55,733 bases of DNA from a virus, in IMG/VR virus record IMGVR_UViG_3300032931_000778, positions 1 through 55,733 of that record. One strand, 5' to 3'. Made by a program: the position numbers and the translations under genes. This document shows positions 45,588 to 54,400 of the stretch, in pieces; position 1 is the stretch's first letter, and each line of letters opens with the position of its first letter. The notes beneath the pieces are model-generated. The model was not told where the DNA came from, ran no database searches, and saw only the letters and a list, made by a program, of their open reading frames with translations.

Positions 45588-47192
45588 TCATGACAGGCCG
45601 GAGAGCTGCCGCATCATTGCGGGGTCCAGGCCGAAGTCGGCCAAGTCGCCCGCGCCCGCCGTGCCTGCCCCGCGTGGGGCCACGGCCTCCTCCTCCAGCG
45701 TCGCCGGCCGCGCCTGGGCCCGCGTCAGCTGCGCGCGCATGCGCTCCAGCTGCCCGTCGCCCATCGTCGTCCGTCCCCGCTGCCGCACCAGCCGATCGAC
45801 CTCATCTGTGCTCGCAACGCCCTCTAGCAACTCAATCAACTCGCGCCCGTTCGTCAACCCTGCGACGCTCTCGGCCTTGTACGCCGCGAGGTCCGCCGTG
45901 GCCCGCGCCTCGGCCAGATCCCGCTGTAGCGTGGCGACGCGCTGCTCAGCTCCCCGTGCGCGCGCCTCCAGGCCCTCGCCGCCTTCAACAGCCAGCTTCA
46001 ACTGCATCTGCTTCTCGGCCAGTCTCCCGTGCAATTCCTTCGACTCCGCGAAGAGCCGCTTGCGCTCGCCCTCCCAGCGCCGCGTGGCCTCGGCCAGCGG
46101 GTTGGGGGCAGGGGGCAGCACCTCTAGCTGCCGCAGCACGCCACGCACGCGCGTGCGCACCTCGGCCTCGTCCTCTAACAGCCCGGCGTCAGCCAATAGC
46201 TCGCGCGCCATCGCCGCATGGGGATGGTTCGCCACGAGGCGCTCCGCCAGGAGCTGGTAGCCTGCCTCGCGGGCCACCCCGCGATAGGCCTCCGCCTGCT
46301 CGCGCAGCCCCGTGATCTCCGCGCGCTGGGCCTGCAGGGCCGCCGCCACGTGGTCCTCGGGAACCGTCGGCAGGTAGGGCCGCAGGAGCTGCGCCACCGT
46401 GGCCAGCACGGCGCCCGCGCCGTCTGCCTCAGCCTCCTCGCGCAGCTCGGCCCGCACCTCGGCCCGCAGCCCCTGTAGGGCCTCGAGGAGCCCGCGCTCG
46501 AAGCGCTCGCGCTCCTCCTCACGGGCCTCCACCACCGCCGCCTCAACGTCCGTGCTCGCCGCCGCCTGAAGCTGCGCCTGCGCCTTCGCCAGCGCGCGCT
46601 CCACCATGCCCTCCTCCAACGCCGCGAGGGCCTCGGGGATCTGCGCCTTCAGGCCCTCCGCATCGTACGGATCGTTCACATCCTCCGTGAATACCTCGGG
46701 GTACGCCGTCTTCATCGCAGGGTCTGCCACGAAGTCCCACGTCTTGAGGTTGTAGTCCTCGCAGACGTCCTCGCCGTCCCCGGTCTCGCTCGGCTTCGTG
46801 CTCCCAAAGCCCCGCGAGCTGACGCCAATCTCCACCCGATGGCGCATCAGCGCCGCCAAAATGCGGCCGTTCGGCGTATCCAAGATCTCGGCGGCCCCCA
46901 TCACACGGCCATCCTCCTCGACCCGCGCCTCGGTGATCAGCGCTGCGGCCTTCATCAAGGAAGATTTTCCCGATTCTGGATGATCGAGTTCACTGAGCAC
47001 GCGCCGCCGCTTGATGTCCTCCTGGAGCTTCTTGACCTCGCGCTCATAGATGGCCTTGGGATAGCGCCGCCCGTTCTGCGTCGGGGTGTCGTAACGCCCA
47101 AACTCGCCGCGCGCTACGAGCTTGCCCGTGCCCTTGTCCTCGGTCAGGGTGAACGTCGTGGTGATCGTCTCAGTCAGCAGCTTGCCGCTCAT
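45588..47192 (-). CDS. Prohead protease fused to scaffold-like coiled-coil region
   Basis: 534 aa. Residues about 10-190 resemble T4 gp21-type prohead proteases: F-G-R-Y-D-T-P-T-Q-N-G-R-R-Y-P, L-S-E-L-D-H-P-E (likely catalytic His), and I-G-V-S-S-R-G-F-G-S (likely catalytic Ser), then W-D-F-V-A-D-P-A. From about 205 to 480 the chain is Glu/Ala/Arg/Leu-rich coiled coil (A-L-A-K-A-Q-A-Q-L-Q, E-E-E-R-E-R-F-E-R), as expected of a scaffold core like gp22. In T4 these are separate genes; here one polypeptide carries both. The protease would free itself and cut scaffold and capsid during maturation. Confidence 0.8.
   Translation of the reverse strand: MSGKLLTETITTTFTLTEDKGTGKLVARGEFGRYDTPTQNGRRYPKAIYEREVKKLQEDIKRRRVLSELDHPESGKSSLMKAAALITEARVEEDGRVMGAAEILDTPNGRILAALMRHRVEIGVSSRGFGSTKPSETGDGEDVCEDYNLKTWDFVADPAMKTAYPEVFTEDVNDPYDAEGLKAQIPEALAALEEGMVERALAKAQAQLQAAASTDVEAAVVEAREEERERFERGLLEALQGLRAEVRAELREEAEADGAGAVLATVAQLLRPYLPTVPEDHVAAALQAQRAEITGLREQAEAYRGVAREAGYQLLAERLVANHPHAAMARELLADAGLLEDEAEVRTRVRGVLRQLEVLPPAPNPLAEATRRWEGERKRLFAESKELHGRLAEKQMQLKLAVEGGEGLEARARGAEQRVATLQRDLAEARATADLAAYKAESVAGLTNGRELIELLEGVASTDEVDRLVRQRGRTTMGDGQLERMRAQLTRAQARPATLEEEAVAPRGAGTAGAGDLADFGLDPAMMRQLSGLS
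46143..46159. repeat. Alternating pyrimidine-purine motif, copy 9 (within a gene)
   Basis: ACGCACGCGCGTGCGCA in the scaffold-like part of the protease gene, encoding V-R-T-R-V-R. Confidence 0.45.
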
Positions 47193-47326
47193 CGCGTCCC
47201 CTTCTTCAGCCCGGCCTCGCGCCGGAGCGCCATCCGTACCACCTGCCCGAACCGCACCCGCCGGCTGGTCTTACGCGGCCCGCGGTCGGTCAAGCGAAAG
47301 ACACGGTCAGCGGGCCGCACTCCCAT
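47189..47326 (-). CDS. Small basic protein before the protease
   Basis: 45 aa from ATG 47326; the stop overlaps the protease ATG (ATGA), which argues that it is translated. A longer product beginning at a CTG just after the previous gene (about 69 aa) is possible, since the frame is open across the gap. It is Arg-rich: F-R-L-T-D-R-G-P-R-K-T-S-R-R-V-R-F-G and V-V-R-M-A-L-R-R-E. No family recognised. It may bind DNA or the acidic scaffold. Confidence 0.5.
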   Translation of the reverse strand: MGVRPADRVFRLTDRGPRKTSRRVRFGQVVRMALRREAGLKKGTR

Positions 47327-47391
47327 GAGCGCCTGCCGCTGACCGGCCGTCCGTCCCTTCCACTGCGGGCCCTCTAACAGGCCAGCCCGCG

Positions 47392-48453
47392 TCAGTTTCC
47401 CGACTCGTCCTCGTCGTCCTCGTCGTCGCCCTCTTCGCCGAGGTAGTCGAAGTCGACCTCGCCGTCCTCGATCGACTCCATGATGCGCGTCACGAGGTTG
47501 AAGCACGGGGCCAGCGTGGCCACGAACTCGTCCTCGTTCAGGGCGTCCTCGACCAAGGTGCCCGCGTTGGCGCGCTCGATCACGGGGATCAGCGCCTCCT
47601 CGAGCACGGCATCGACCTCGGGGGAGTCGTACATCTCGGCCATGAGGGTGAAGATGTTGTTCAGGCGCTCCACGATCTCCGCCCGCGTCCCGGCCTGCAC
47701 GCGGCTCTCATGGAGCACGCTGCGGAGGTCGTTCGCGATCTCGCTGTCCGCCGAGGCGCCCAGGCTGCCGAAGCCGCCGACGGGGCCGCGCTTGCCGGCG
47801 CCGAGGAGCTTGCGGAAGGGCTTGGCCGCGATCCGAGCCGCGAGCTTGTTGCCGCGGGCGCCTAGCTTGGCCGCGCGGATCTTCTGCACATTCTTGTACC
47901 AGGCCTTCGCCTCACGCTTTACGTCCGCGCGCTTGTCCTGGGCCTTGTGCGTCTTGCGGCGCTTCTTCGCCTTGAGGTTGGCCATGCGGGCCTTGGTGCC
48001 CGTGCGGCGGTGCTTCGTGGTCATCCGGCCGCTCTTCGCCCCGAAGGTGCGGAAGGCCATGCCCTCTTCGAGCTTGCCCTTCGTCCGCAGCAGCATCTCG
48101 ACGACCTCCTGCGCGCGCGCCGTCAACGCGGCGTCGCCCTCAGGCAGGTCCTTCTTGCCCAGCTCCTCGAGCAGCGCATCGAGATCCTCGACGCTCATGT
48201 TCTCGAAGGGGAGGGCCGCGATCCGGTTGAACAGCTCGCGCGTCACCACGGGGCCCTCAATCGGGTCGTGGGCCTCGGTCTGCGCCTGGCCGCTCACCGC
48301 GATGGTGTCGAGGCGCTTGACGCCGCCGCCCATCACGCTGTCCTCGGTGAGGACGTTCATGCCCGCGAGGGTGCGCTGGTCCTCGACCATCGTCGAGAGC
48401 CCGAGGGCCGCCATGTCCTGCTCAAACGTGCTGTCAATGATCCGTTGTGCCAT
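47392..48453 (-). CDS. Head-module protein with basic core and acidic tail
   Basis: 353 aa. The N-terminal 120 residues are acidic and helical (M-S-V-E-D-L-D-A-L-L-E-E-L). Residues about 140-215 are very basic (M-T-T-K-H-R-R-T-G-T-K-A-R, L-K-A-K-K-R-R-K-T-H-K). A helical C-terminal domain ends in D-D-E-D-D-E-D-E-S. The alternating charge pattern suits a prohead core or internal head protein that holds DNA or scaffold. It lies between the portal-linked gene and protease. No family recognised. Confidence 0.6.
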   Translation of the reverse strand: MAQRIIDSTFEQDMAALGLSTMVEDQRTLAGMNVLTEDSVMGGGVKRLDTIAVSGQAQTEAHDPIEGPVVTRELFNRIAALPFENMSVEDLDALLEELGKKDLPEGDAALTARAQEVVEMLLRTKGKLEEGMAFRTFGAKSGRMTTKHRRTGTKARMANLKAKKRRKTHKAQDKRADVKREAKAWYKNVQKIRAAKLGARGNKLAARIAAKPFRKLLGAGKRGPVGGFGSLGASADSEIANDLRSVLHESRVQAGTRAEIVERLNNIFTLMAEMYDSPEVDAVLEEALIPVIERANAGTLVEDALNEDEFVATLAPCFNLVTRIMESIEDGEVDFDYLGEEGDDEDDEDESGN

Positions 48454-49321
48454 CGTCGCCGTCTCCTTGTTCGTTGGGGTCGCGGCCCCGCCCTGCGAGG
48501 TAGCCCGCGACGATCATCATGTGCCTGGCCCGCTCCGCGCACGTCCCATGCGCTCTTGCCATCCGCGCGACATCCCGTGGGGTGTCCTCCAACATCAACC
48601 GTTCGGCACGTGTGAGCGCGGCCACCATGGCCTCCGCCTCGCCGATCAACGAACTCCTGATGGCGTCCAGGTCCGCTTCGCCCTTATCAAATCGCACGGA
48701 TCGGCCCTCGTCAAGGATTTGGGCGTACGCCGCCTTGAGCCCCTCGACCGCCATCCGCAGTTCCCCCACCGGGATCCCCGCGTCGGGGCGCCCCACAAAG
48801 AGCCCCGGATCGGGGACGCGCGCCTCGCGCGCCCGCACCTCGCCCCACATGCGCCGCCGGATGCGCTCCGCATCCGCCATGTACCAGCGCTGCCATGCCG
48901 CGTCCTGCGCCGCCTCGATCTCGGCCACCACATCGACGAGCCAGTAGCGCTCCCCCGCCTCGACGAGGTGGGCCAGGTCGCGCATGCGCGTGCGCGACTC
49001 GGGGCCCGCGCACCGCCCCTCAGCGACGTCCCGCACGAGGGCCCGCACCTGCCCCGCCACGTAGCGCGGGACCTCGGCCTCGCCCAGCGCCGCCACCGCA
49101 TAGGGCGCGTGCCCCCGCAGCGCAACCACGCCGTCCGCGCAGACATAGTCCACGCGCGCAAATTGCTCTGCGTCATCCACAACGACCGCGCGATCCGCCC
49201 ACGTCGCGATGGCCCGCACGGGGCGCCGCAGGACCACGCTCGCCGCCCGCTCGATCTGGTCGATCAGCGCCTCGTAGCTCCCCGCCCGCATCTCCGCCAG
49301 TTGCGCCTCGGTAATGTACAT
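48434..49321 (-). CDS. Head-module helical protein, unknown
   Basis: 295 aa, starting three bases after the portal stop and overlapping the next gene by 20 bp. It begins Y-I-T-E-A-Q-L-A-E-M-R-A-G-S-Y-E. A short beta section (Y-V-C-A-D-G-V-V-A-L-R) is followed by helices, including R-R-R-M-W-G-E-V-R-A-R-E-A-R and A-M-V-A-A-L-T-R-A-E-R-L. It is Ala/Arg/Glu-rich. Its place suggests a head assembly role. No family recognised. Confidence 0.58.
   Translation of the reverse strand: MYITEAQLAEMRAGSYEALIDQIERAASVVLRRPVRAIATWADRAVVVDDAEQFARVDYVCADGVVALRGHAPYAVAALGEAEVPRYVAGQVRALVRDVAEGRCAGPESRTRMRDLAHLVEAGERYWLVDVVAEIEAAQDAAWQRWYMADAERIRRRMWGEVRAREARVPDPGLFVGRPDAGIPVGELRMAVEGLKAAYAQILDEGRSVRFDKGEADLDAIRSSLIGEAEAMVAALTRAERLMLEDTPRDVARMARAHGTCAERARHMMIVAGYLAGRGRDPNEQGDGDDGTTDH
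48980..48997. repeat. Alternating pyrimidine-purine 18-mer, copy 10 (within a gene)
   Basis: CGCGCATGCGCGTGCGCG-type sequence in the helical head-protein gene, encoding R-T-R-M-R. Confidence 0.5.
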
Positions 49322-49324
49322 CGC

Positions 49325-51172
49325 CTAATCCGTTCTGCTATAGCCGGCCGCACGCCGATCCCGCCGATCCCGCCGCGCCTGCCGCTCCATCGCCCGATCG
49401 ATCCCCTCGACCCGCGCCGCCATGCGCTCCGTGAGCCGCGTCACGCGGCTGTGCTCATTCAGCAGGCGGTCCAGGCGCGCCTTTACCGCCGCGTCCCCAT
49501 CAAGGGCCCAGCCCCGATCCTCGACCCCCTCGGGCACCCCCGCCTCAGCTGCCCCCGCCTCTGGCGGCATCCCGCCCTCGGCCCCCATCGGGCCCATCAC
49601 GGTCTCGGGGTACTCGCGGATGATCTCCGCCTGCGTCGCCGCGTCGCCCTTCATGGACCCGCGCTTGTCCTTGCGCGCCTCGTCCGTCACGTAGATGGCC
49701 TCGTCCTGCGAGAAGCCAAACACATGCTGGAGGATCCAGGGCTGCGGCACCAGCTCGCCCAGGCCCTGCGCGAGCTGCGCCTGCTGCAACCGCACCTCCA
49801 ACTGCGCCAGCTCGAAGATGTACGAGGGCACCGTCATGTGGAGGTCGAAGGCCACGCCGTCAGGGTCGATACCGAGGGCCGCGAGGTGGATCCGGCAGAT
49901 CTGCTTCACGCCGTTGCGCACCTCGCGCTGCACCCGCATGGCCGCCCGCGCAAACCGCACGTCGTCCCCGCTCGCGATGCGCCCCGTGGTCTCCTCCATC
50001 CCGAGGAGGCGCTTGGGGGTCTGCGCCGCGGCGAGCACCTTGTTGCGGAAGTACTCCAGGATGTCGAGGTCCTGCGAGTCCACGCCCTGCAGCACGTCCA
50101 CGCGCGTCGAGTCCTTGCCCCCGCGCGTGGGGAGCCAGAGATCCTCCAATCCATTGCCAATATTGTAGCGAAAGTCGATCTGCCCCGTGCTCGGGTTAAA
50201 GACCTTCTTGCGCGTGTACTGCTGCTGGATCTTCTTGACGTGCGCCCACCCCTCGGCCGGCGGCAGGTCGCCCGTGTCAATGTAAAAGGCGTTCCGCGAG
50301 GGCCCACGCGTCAGCTTGGTCACCAGCGCGGTGTCCTCCATCATCATGAGGCGCTTCCAGGCCCAGCGCCCGCCATCGAGCACGCTCACGCCATAGACCG
50401 CCGTGGTGTCCTTCTGCCGCAGGCGCCAGTGCACAACCTCCCAGGGCTCGAAGACCACGCACCCATTGACGGGCTTGCGCTGGTCACGCGCGATCTTCAA
50501 TGCCGCATCGAACTCGCGCTGCATGAGCTTGAACTGCCCCGTGGGGTCCTGGATGAAGCCCAGCGTGGTTCCGTGGTTGTCCTGCACGCGCCGCATCGTG
50601 GGGGGCGCCAGGAAGTTGATCCCGACGACGCCCATCTTGCCCACGAGCACCTCGCCGAAGCGATTGCCGTACTTGGCCAGCGTGCGGGCGAGCCCATGCA
50701 CATCGTCCTCGACCCGCAGGCGCCGCGTGAGGAGGTCCTCCAGCACGTCGCGCACCAGCTTGTCCTTCGAGGAGGCCCAGATGCTGCGCCCCGTGTTGCT
50801 GTCCGGGATCGAGGCGTCGTCCGCGTAGAGCGTGAAGATCGACGAGGTGAGGTCATAGTCGTCCATGTCCTCAGAATCGCGGTACCGCTGCATGAGGTCG
50901 TCGGAGAGCTGGAGGGCCTGCGCGACGGGGCTGTTCGCATCGAAGTTGCCGCCGGTCTGCAGGGCGAGGGCTCCTACATAGCCATCCTTGGCGAGGAGGG
51001 GGTTGTCCTGGTGCTTGCCCGCGATCTCAGCGCCCTGCGTCACGCCGCGGGGCGCCGTGGGGCCCTCCTGCGCCGGGCCGGATCCGCGCCCCAGCCACCC
51101 CCGGATCTTGCCCCAGAGGCCGTCGCCCTTGCCCCCGGCATCGGTCGCTTGCTGCTGCTTGGGATCCGCCAT
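49325..51172 (-). CDS. Portal protein (gp20-like)
   Basis: 615 aa. The gp20-type pattern runs through the protein: L-S-D-D-L-M-Q-R-Y-R-D-S-E-D-M-D near 90, S-S-I-F-T-L-Y-A-D-D-A, L-A-R-T-L-A-K-Y-G-N-R-F, then W-E-V-V-H-W-R-L-R, the stem-like A-F-Y-I-D-T-G-D-L-P-P, Y-N-I-G-N-G-L-E-D-L-W-L-P and L-D-I-L-E-Y-F-R-N-K. Twelve copies would form the ring through which terminase packs DNA. The C-terminal 60 residues are Arg-rich (R-Q-A-R-R-D-R-R-D-R-R). The 299-bp gap before it holds a transposon-like remnant. Confidence 0.9.
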   Translation of the reverse strand: MADPKQQQATDAGGKGDGLWGKIRGWLGRGSGPAQEGPTAPRGVTQGAEIAGKHQDNPLLAKDGYVGALALQTGGNFDANSPVAQALQLSDDLMQRYRDSEDMDDYDLTSSIFTLYADDASIPDSNTGRSIWASSKDKLVRDVLEDLLTRRLRVEDDVHGLARTLAKYGNRFGEVLVGKMGVVGINFLAPPTMRRVQDNHGTTLGFIQDPTGQFKLMQREFDAALKIARDQRKPVNGCVVFEPWEVVHWRLRQKDTTAVYGVSVLDGGRWAWKRLMMMEDTALVTKLTRGPSRNAFYIDTGDLPPAEGWAHVKKIQQQYTRKKVFNPSTGQIDFRYNIGNGLEDLWLPTRGGKDSTRVDVLQGVDSQDLDILEYFRNKVLAAAQTPKRLLGMEETTGRIASGDDVRFARAAMRVQREVRNGVKQICRIHLAALGIDPDGVAFDLHMTVPSYIFELAQLEVRLQQAQLAQGLGELVPQPWILQHVFGFSQDEAIYVTDEARKDKRGSMKGDAATQAEIIREYPETVMGPMGAEGGMPPEAGAAEAGVPEGVEDRGWALDGDAAVKARLDRLLNEHSRVTRLTERMAARVEGIDRAMERQARRDRRDRRAAGYSRTD

Positions 51173-51186
51173 CTAGTTCCCGACGC

Positions 51187-51453
51187 GGGGGCTGCCTGCT
51201 TTAGCTGGCAGCGGAAGCGCCGTCCTCCATGTTGCAAACGTGACGAACCGACAATCGTTTGGCTTAATATCTCGCGTTAACCGCTTTCCGCTTTGCAACG
51301 CATGCAGGCTGACGGGCAGCGCGTTCAGTTGGCTTCGTACGACCAGATCCTTCGATCCACTCTCGCCTACGCTAGTCTTCCGTTTAACTCGCTCGTTTCG
51401 CACTGGCTCTGCTACTCCTCACAAGCCGCCCGCTTTAGCGGACGGTGGTTGAC
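51187..51453 (+). mobile_element. IS200/IS605-type MITE/PATE candidate between terminase and portal
   Basis: The 299-bp gap carries two palindromes in the same orientation. The left one (51191-51212) is GCTGCC..GGCAGC around GC-TTTA-GC. The right one (51426-51445) is CCGCCCGCTTTAGCGGACGG, followed by TGGTTGAC. Hairpins with a central CTTTAG, oriented alike, with GGTTGAC after the right one, are how IS200/IS605 ends (and the 3' end of TnpB guide RNA) usually look. No transposase or intact TnpB is present between them; weak I-K-P-N-D-C similarity to the fragment at 16387 exists on the minus strand. G+C is below the flanks. Probably a small non-autonomous copy. Confidence 0.48.
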
Positions 51454-51471
51454 GCCTCACGCTCCTCGCGC

Positions 51472-54400
51472 CTAACCCATCAGGAAGGGCAAAATGGGGA
51501 TCTCGCCGTCGCCCTCGGGGCCCGGCTGCCCGGTCACCCACGCGAAATCCTCGGCCTCTGCGCGCCCCTCGCCTGGTTGTAGCACCCCCAGGGGCACCCT
51601 CGGAACTTTTTTGATGAGCCCCGCTACAACGCCAGAAACACTATCAGCGCAGTCCTTGCTGCCCGCCACACTATGATCCACCTTGCCCCGCAGACGATCA
51701 TGCTCCAGGGCCTTCAGCTCAAACAGGAGAGGCGCGTGCGGGTACAGCTCGATCCGCCGCTCGTAGATCGCACTGCGTAGGGCCTCATAGGGCACCATCG
51801 TGGCATCCACACTGAGGATCTCCGAAGCCACCCCGCGCCGCCGCATCGCCTGCAACGTATCGGCCGACTGATAAGAATCTGTAGAGAACCCAATGAGGGA
51901 GAACCCGTGCGCCTGGAGGTCGTAGACCACCGCCCGGATGTCCGCGAGCTGGATCTGCTCCCCCGGCGGGGGCCGCACCTGCAACACGAGGTCGATCACA
52001 AAGAACGGCGCGAGGTCCGTGTAGTGGTCCCCCTCAGGGGTCCGCCGCACCACCTCTACCCAATGCGCAATGTGTCCCATACAAATCCCCGTTGCATCCC
52101 CTGACAGCGAGGTGTCGATGTGCACGTAGCGCAGGGCCCGCGGGTTGCGCAGGGGCGTCCAGGTCTCCTCCTCGAACCCGCCCGGGAGGCGCCGCACCGC
52201 GGCCTTCGCGAGCTTGTGCCAGTGGATCACCAGGGGCTCCCCGTACTGCCAGGTCTGGCGGTCGGCGGGGTGGCTCCGCTGGGGGTCCACCGCCTCCTGG
52301 ATCTTCTCCGTGCGCTGGATGAACACGCTGATCGCCGTCGTGGGGACGCCCGCGATGTCGCGGATCGCGTCCTCCAGGTTGGACTCGAAGTCCACGCGGT
52401 ACTCCTCGGGCACCGCGATCACGCGCGCCTCGTCAGGCAGGGTCTCCATGTTGACCGCCTCGTCAGGGGCCAAGATGCGGCTGCGCAGGGAGCTGCCCCC
52501 GCAGAGCACGCGGAAGGTGCGCCCGCTGAAGGAGCCCGGCGGCTTGACCTCCCACGTGGCCATCTCCATGGCGTAGATCGAGGGGTCACGGTGGGCCGCC
52601 GCGAGGCGCCGATCGATGAAGCTCCCCACCGTGTTCGCGCTCGACACCATCACGATCATGCCGGGGAGGTCCCCGCTGGCCTGCACGAAGCGCGACTTGA
52701 TGCGGCGCTCCAGGGAGCGGTAGGTGACCTCGGCGTGGTCATAGTGCGCGAGGCTCTTCTGCGCGCCGTCCGCCGTGCGGATCTTCTGCTTGGTCGAGCG
52801 CACAAAGTTGGTGTTGTGCACCACCACGCCATCCGCCACGAAGGTCTGAAACTCCGTCTCGATCGCGTAGGTCTGCTCCGGTGGCAACGGCATCACCGCC
52901 GTCACGCGGGCTAGTCGGAGATCGGCGGGGAGGGCGTCGACACGGATGGACTCGGGTCGGGCACCTCTAGCGGCGGCGCACATGCCATCCATCGCCGCCG
53001 CACGCGCATCTGAGCAAGCCCATCCATAAACGCCTGATTGACGAACGGCCCCTCCCATGCGGACGGAACCATGGCCCCGTTGATCACTATCAGGAAGGGA
53101 TGCCCATGCCGTTGGCAATGATCCCACATCGCAAACAACCTCGCCTGTGCGCGAGGCATGTAAAACGATGTCTTGTCCTTCCCCTCGACCACCACCGTCA
53201 CACCGTCGGCACGATCCACCTCGAAGTCCGCCACCGTCAAGCGTGGCTGCCCCCCAATCTCGTACGGCACAAACGGCAACTGATCCTCGCCCCGAATTGC
53301 CACCACCCCCGGTTGCGTCATCAAGGCCTGCACCAGCAGCAACTCTGCCTCCGACCGACATGGAACCTGTTGCCCATCCGGCCCCGTCACCCAGTGCTTG
53401 TACGTCCGCTTGCGATCCCGGATCGCACGCATGTTGCCCTCGGAGATGTTCTGCTTCGATGCCTCCGTGTGCGGCGTGCCCGGCTTGCCCAGCCGTGCCT
53501 CGCGCAACCGCCGCTTGTGCTGCCTGCTGAGCGGCTTGCCATAGCGCGGATTGTCCGCACCCCGCATCACGGGCGGGAGGTGCGTGACGCGGCCCTCTGC
53601 CCGTGCAGCCCGTGCAGTTATAGACATGGCAGCCCGCCATGCCAACGTGCACCGGCGTTTTGAGGCCTCGCTCATCTTCTGCCTGGTCTCCGCCGAGATG
53701 ACACGCCCCCGTAACGCATCGCCGATCTTTTGTTTGGTCTCCTCCGAATGTTGCCACCCCGTACGCCGCTTGGCGATCTCGCTCTTGCGTCGCCGTTGTT
53801 CCTCGTTCGGGATCCACCCCGGCCGTCCCCGTCGCGTCTCGGACATCTTGCGCCGCGTCTCCTCGCTGGCCGTCCGCCCCGTGTTGATCGCACGCAACTT
53901 TGCGCGCGTCTCCTCGGTATGCGTCCGCCCCCGCTGCGCCTCGGACATCTTGCGCAATGTATCCTCGGTATGACGCCGCCCCTTGCCCGCCTCGCTCAGC
54001 TTTGCACGCGTCTCCGCCGAGATCTCGCACCCCGCGCGTGCCTCGCGCATCTTCTGCTTGGCCTCCTCCGAGTGCTTCTTGCCCTTGCGCGCCTCGCTGA
54101 TCTTGCGCCGCGTCTCCTCGCTGAACACGCGCCCCTTGCCCGCCTCGCTCACCTTCGCGCGATGTTCGTCCGTCAGCTTCTTCCCGCGCTTCGCCGCACT
54201 GATCTTCTCCCGCGCCTCTGCGCTCAACGTCCCGCCCTTCTTCGGCATCCTGCACCTCAACAACCAGCTCGTCCCCGACCCGCACGTCCCGGGCATAGCG
54301 ATATACCAGCCACGCCCCGTCGCGCACCAATACCGGGTGGTGCAACGACGGCGCTATCGCCCCCCCGTCATAGGTCAACTCCACGATGGATTGGACGGTC

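Noticed and set aside
47480-51280. A plus-strand open frame of 1266 codons and many other long plus-strand frames
   Set aside because: They lie opposite well-supported minus-strand genes (portal, head proteins), show Arg/His/Pro/Leu-rich composition typical of G+C shadow frames, and contain no recognisable motif.
53655-54230. Regular 51-bp repeats resembling a repeat array
   Set aside because: They are the coding units of the NUMOD3 repeats (17 aa each) and lack the conserved repeat/variable spacer pattern of CRISPR.
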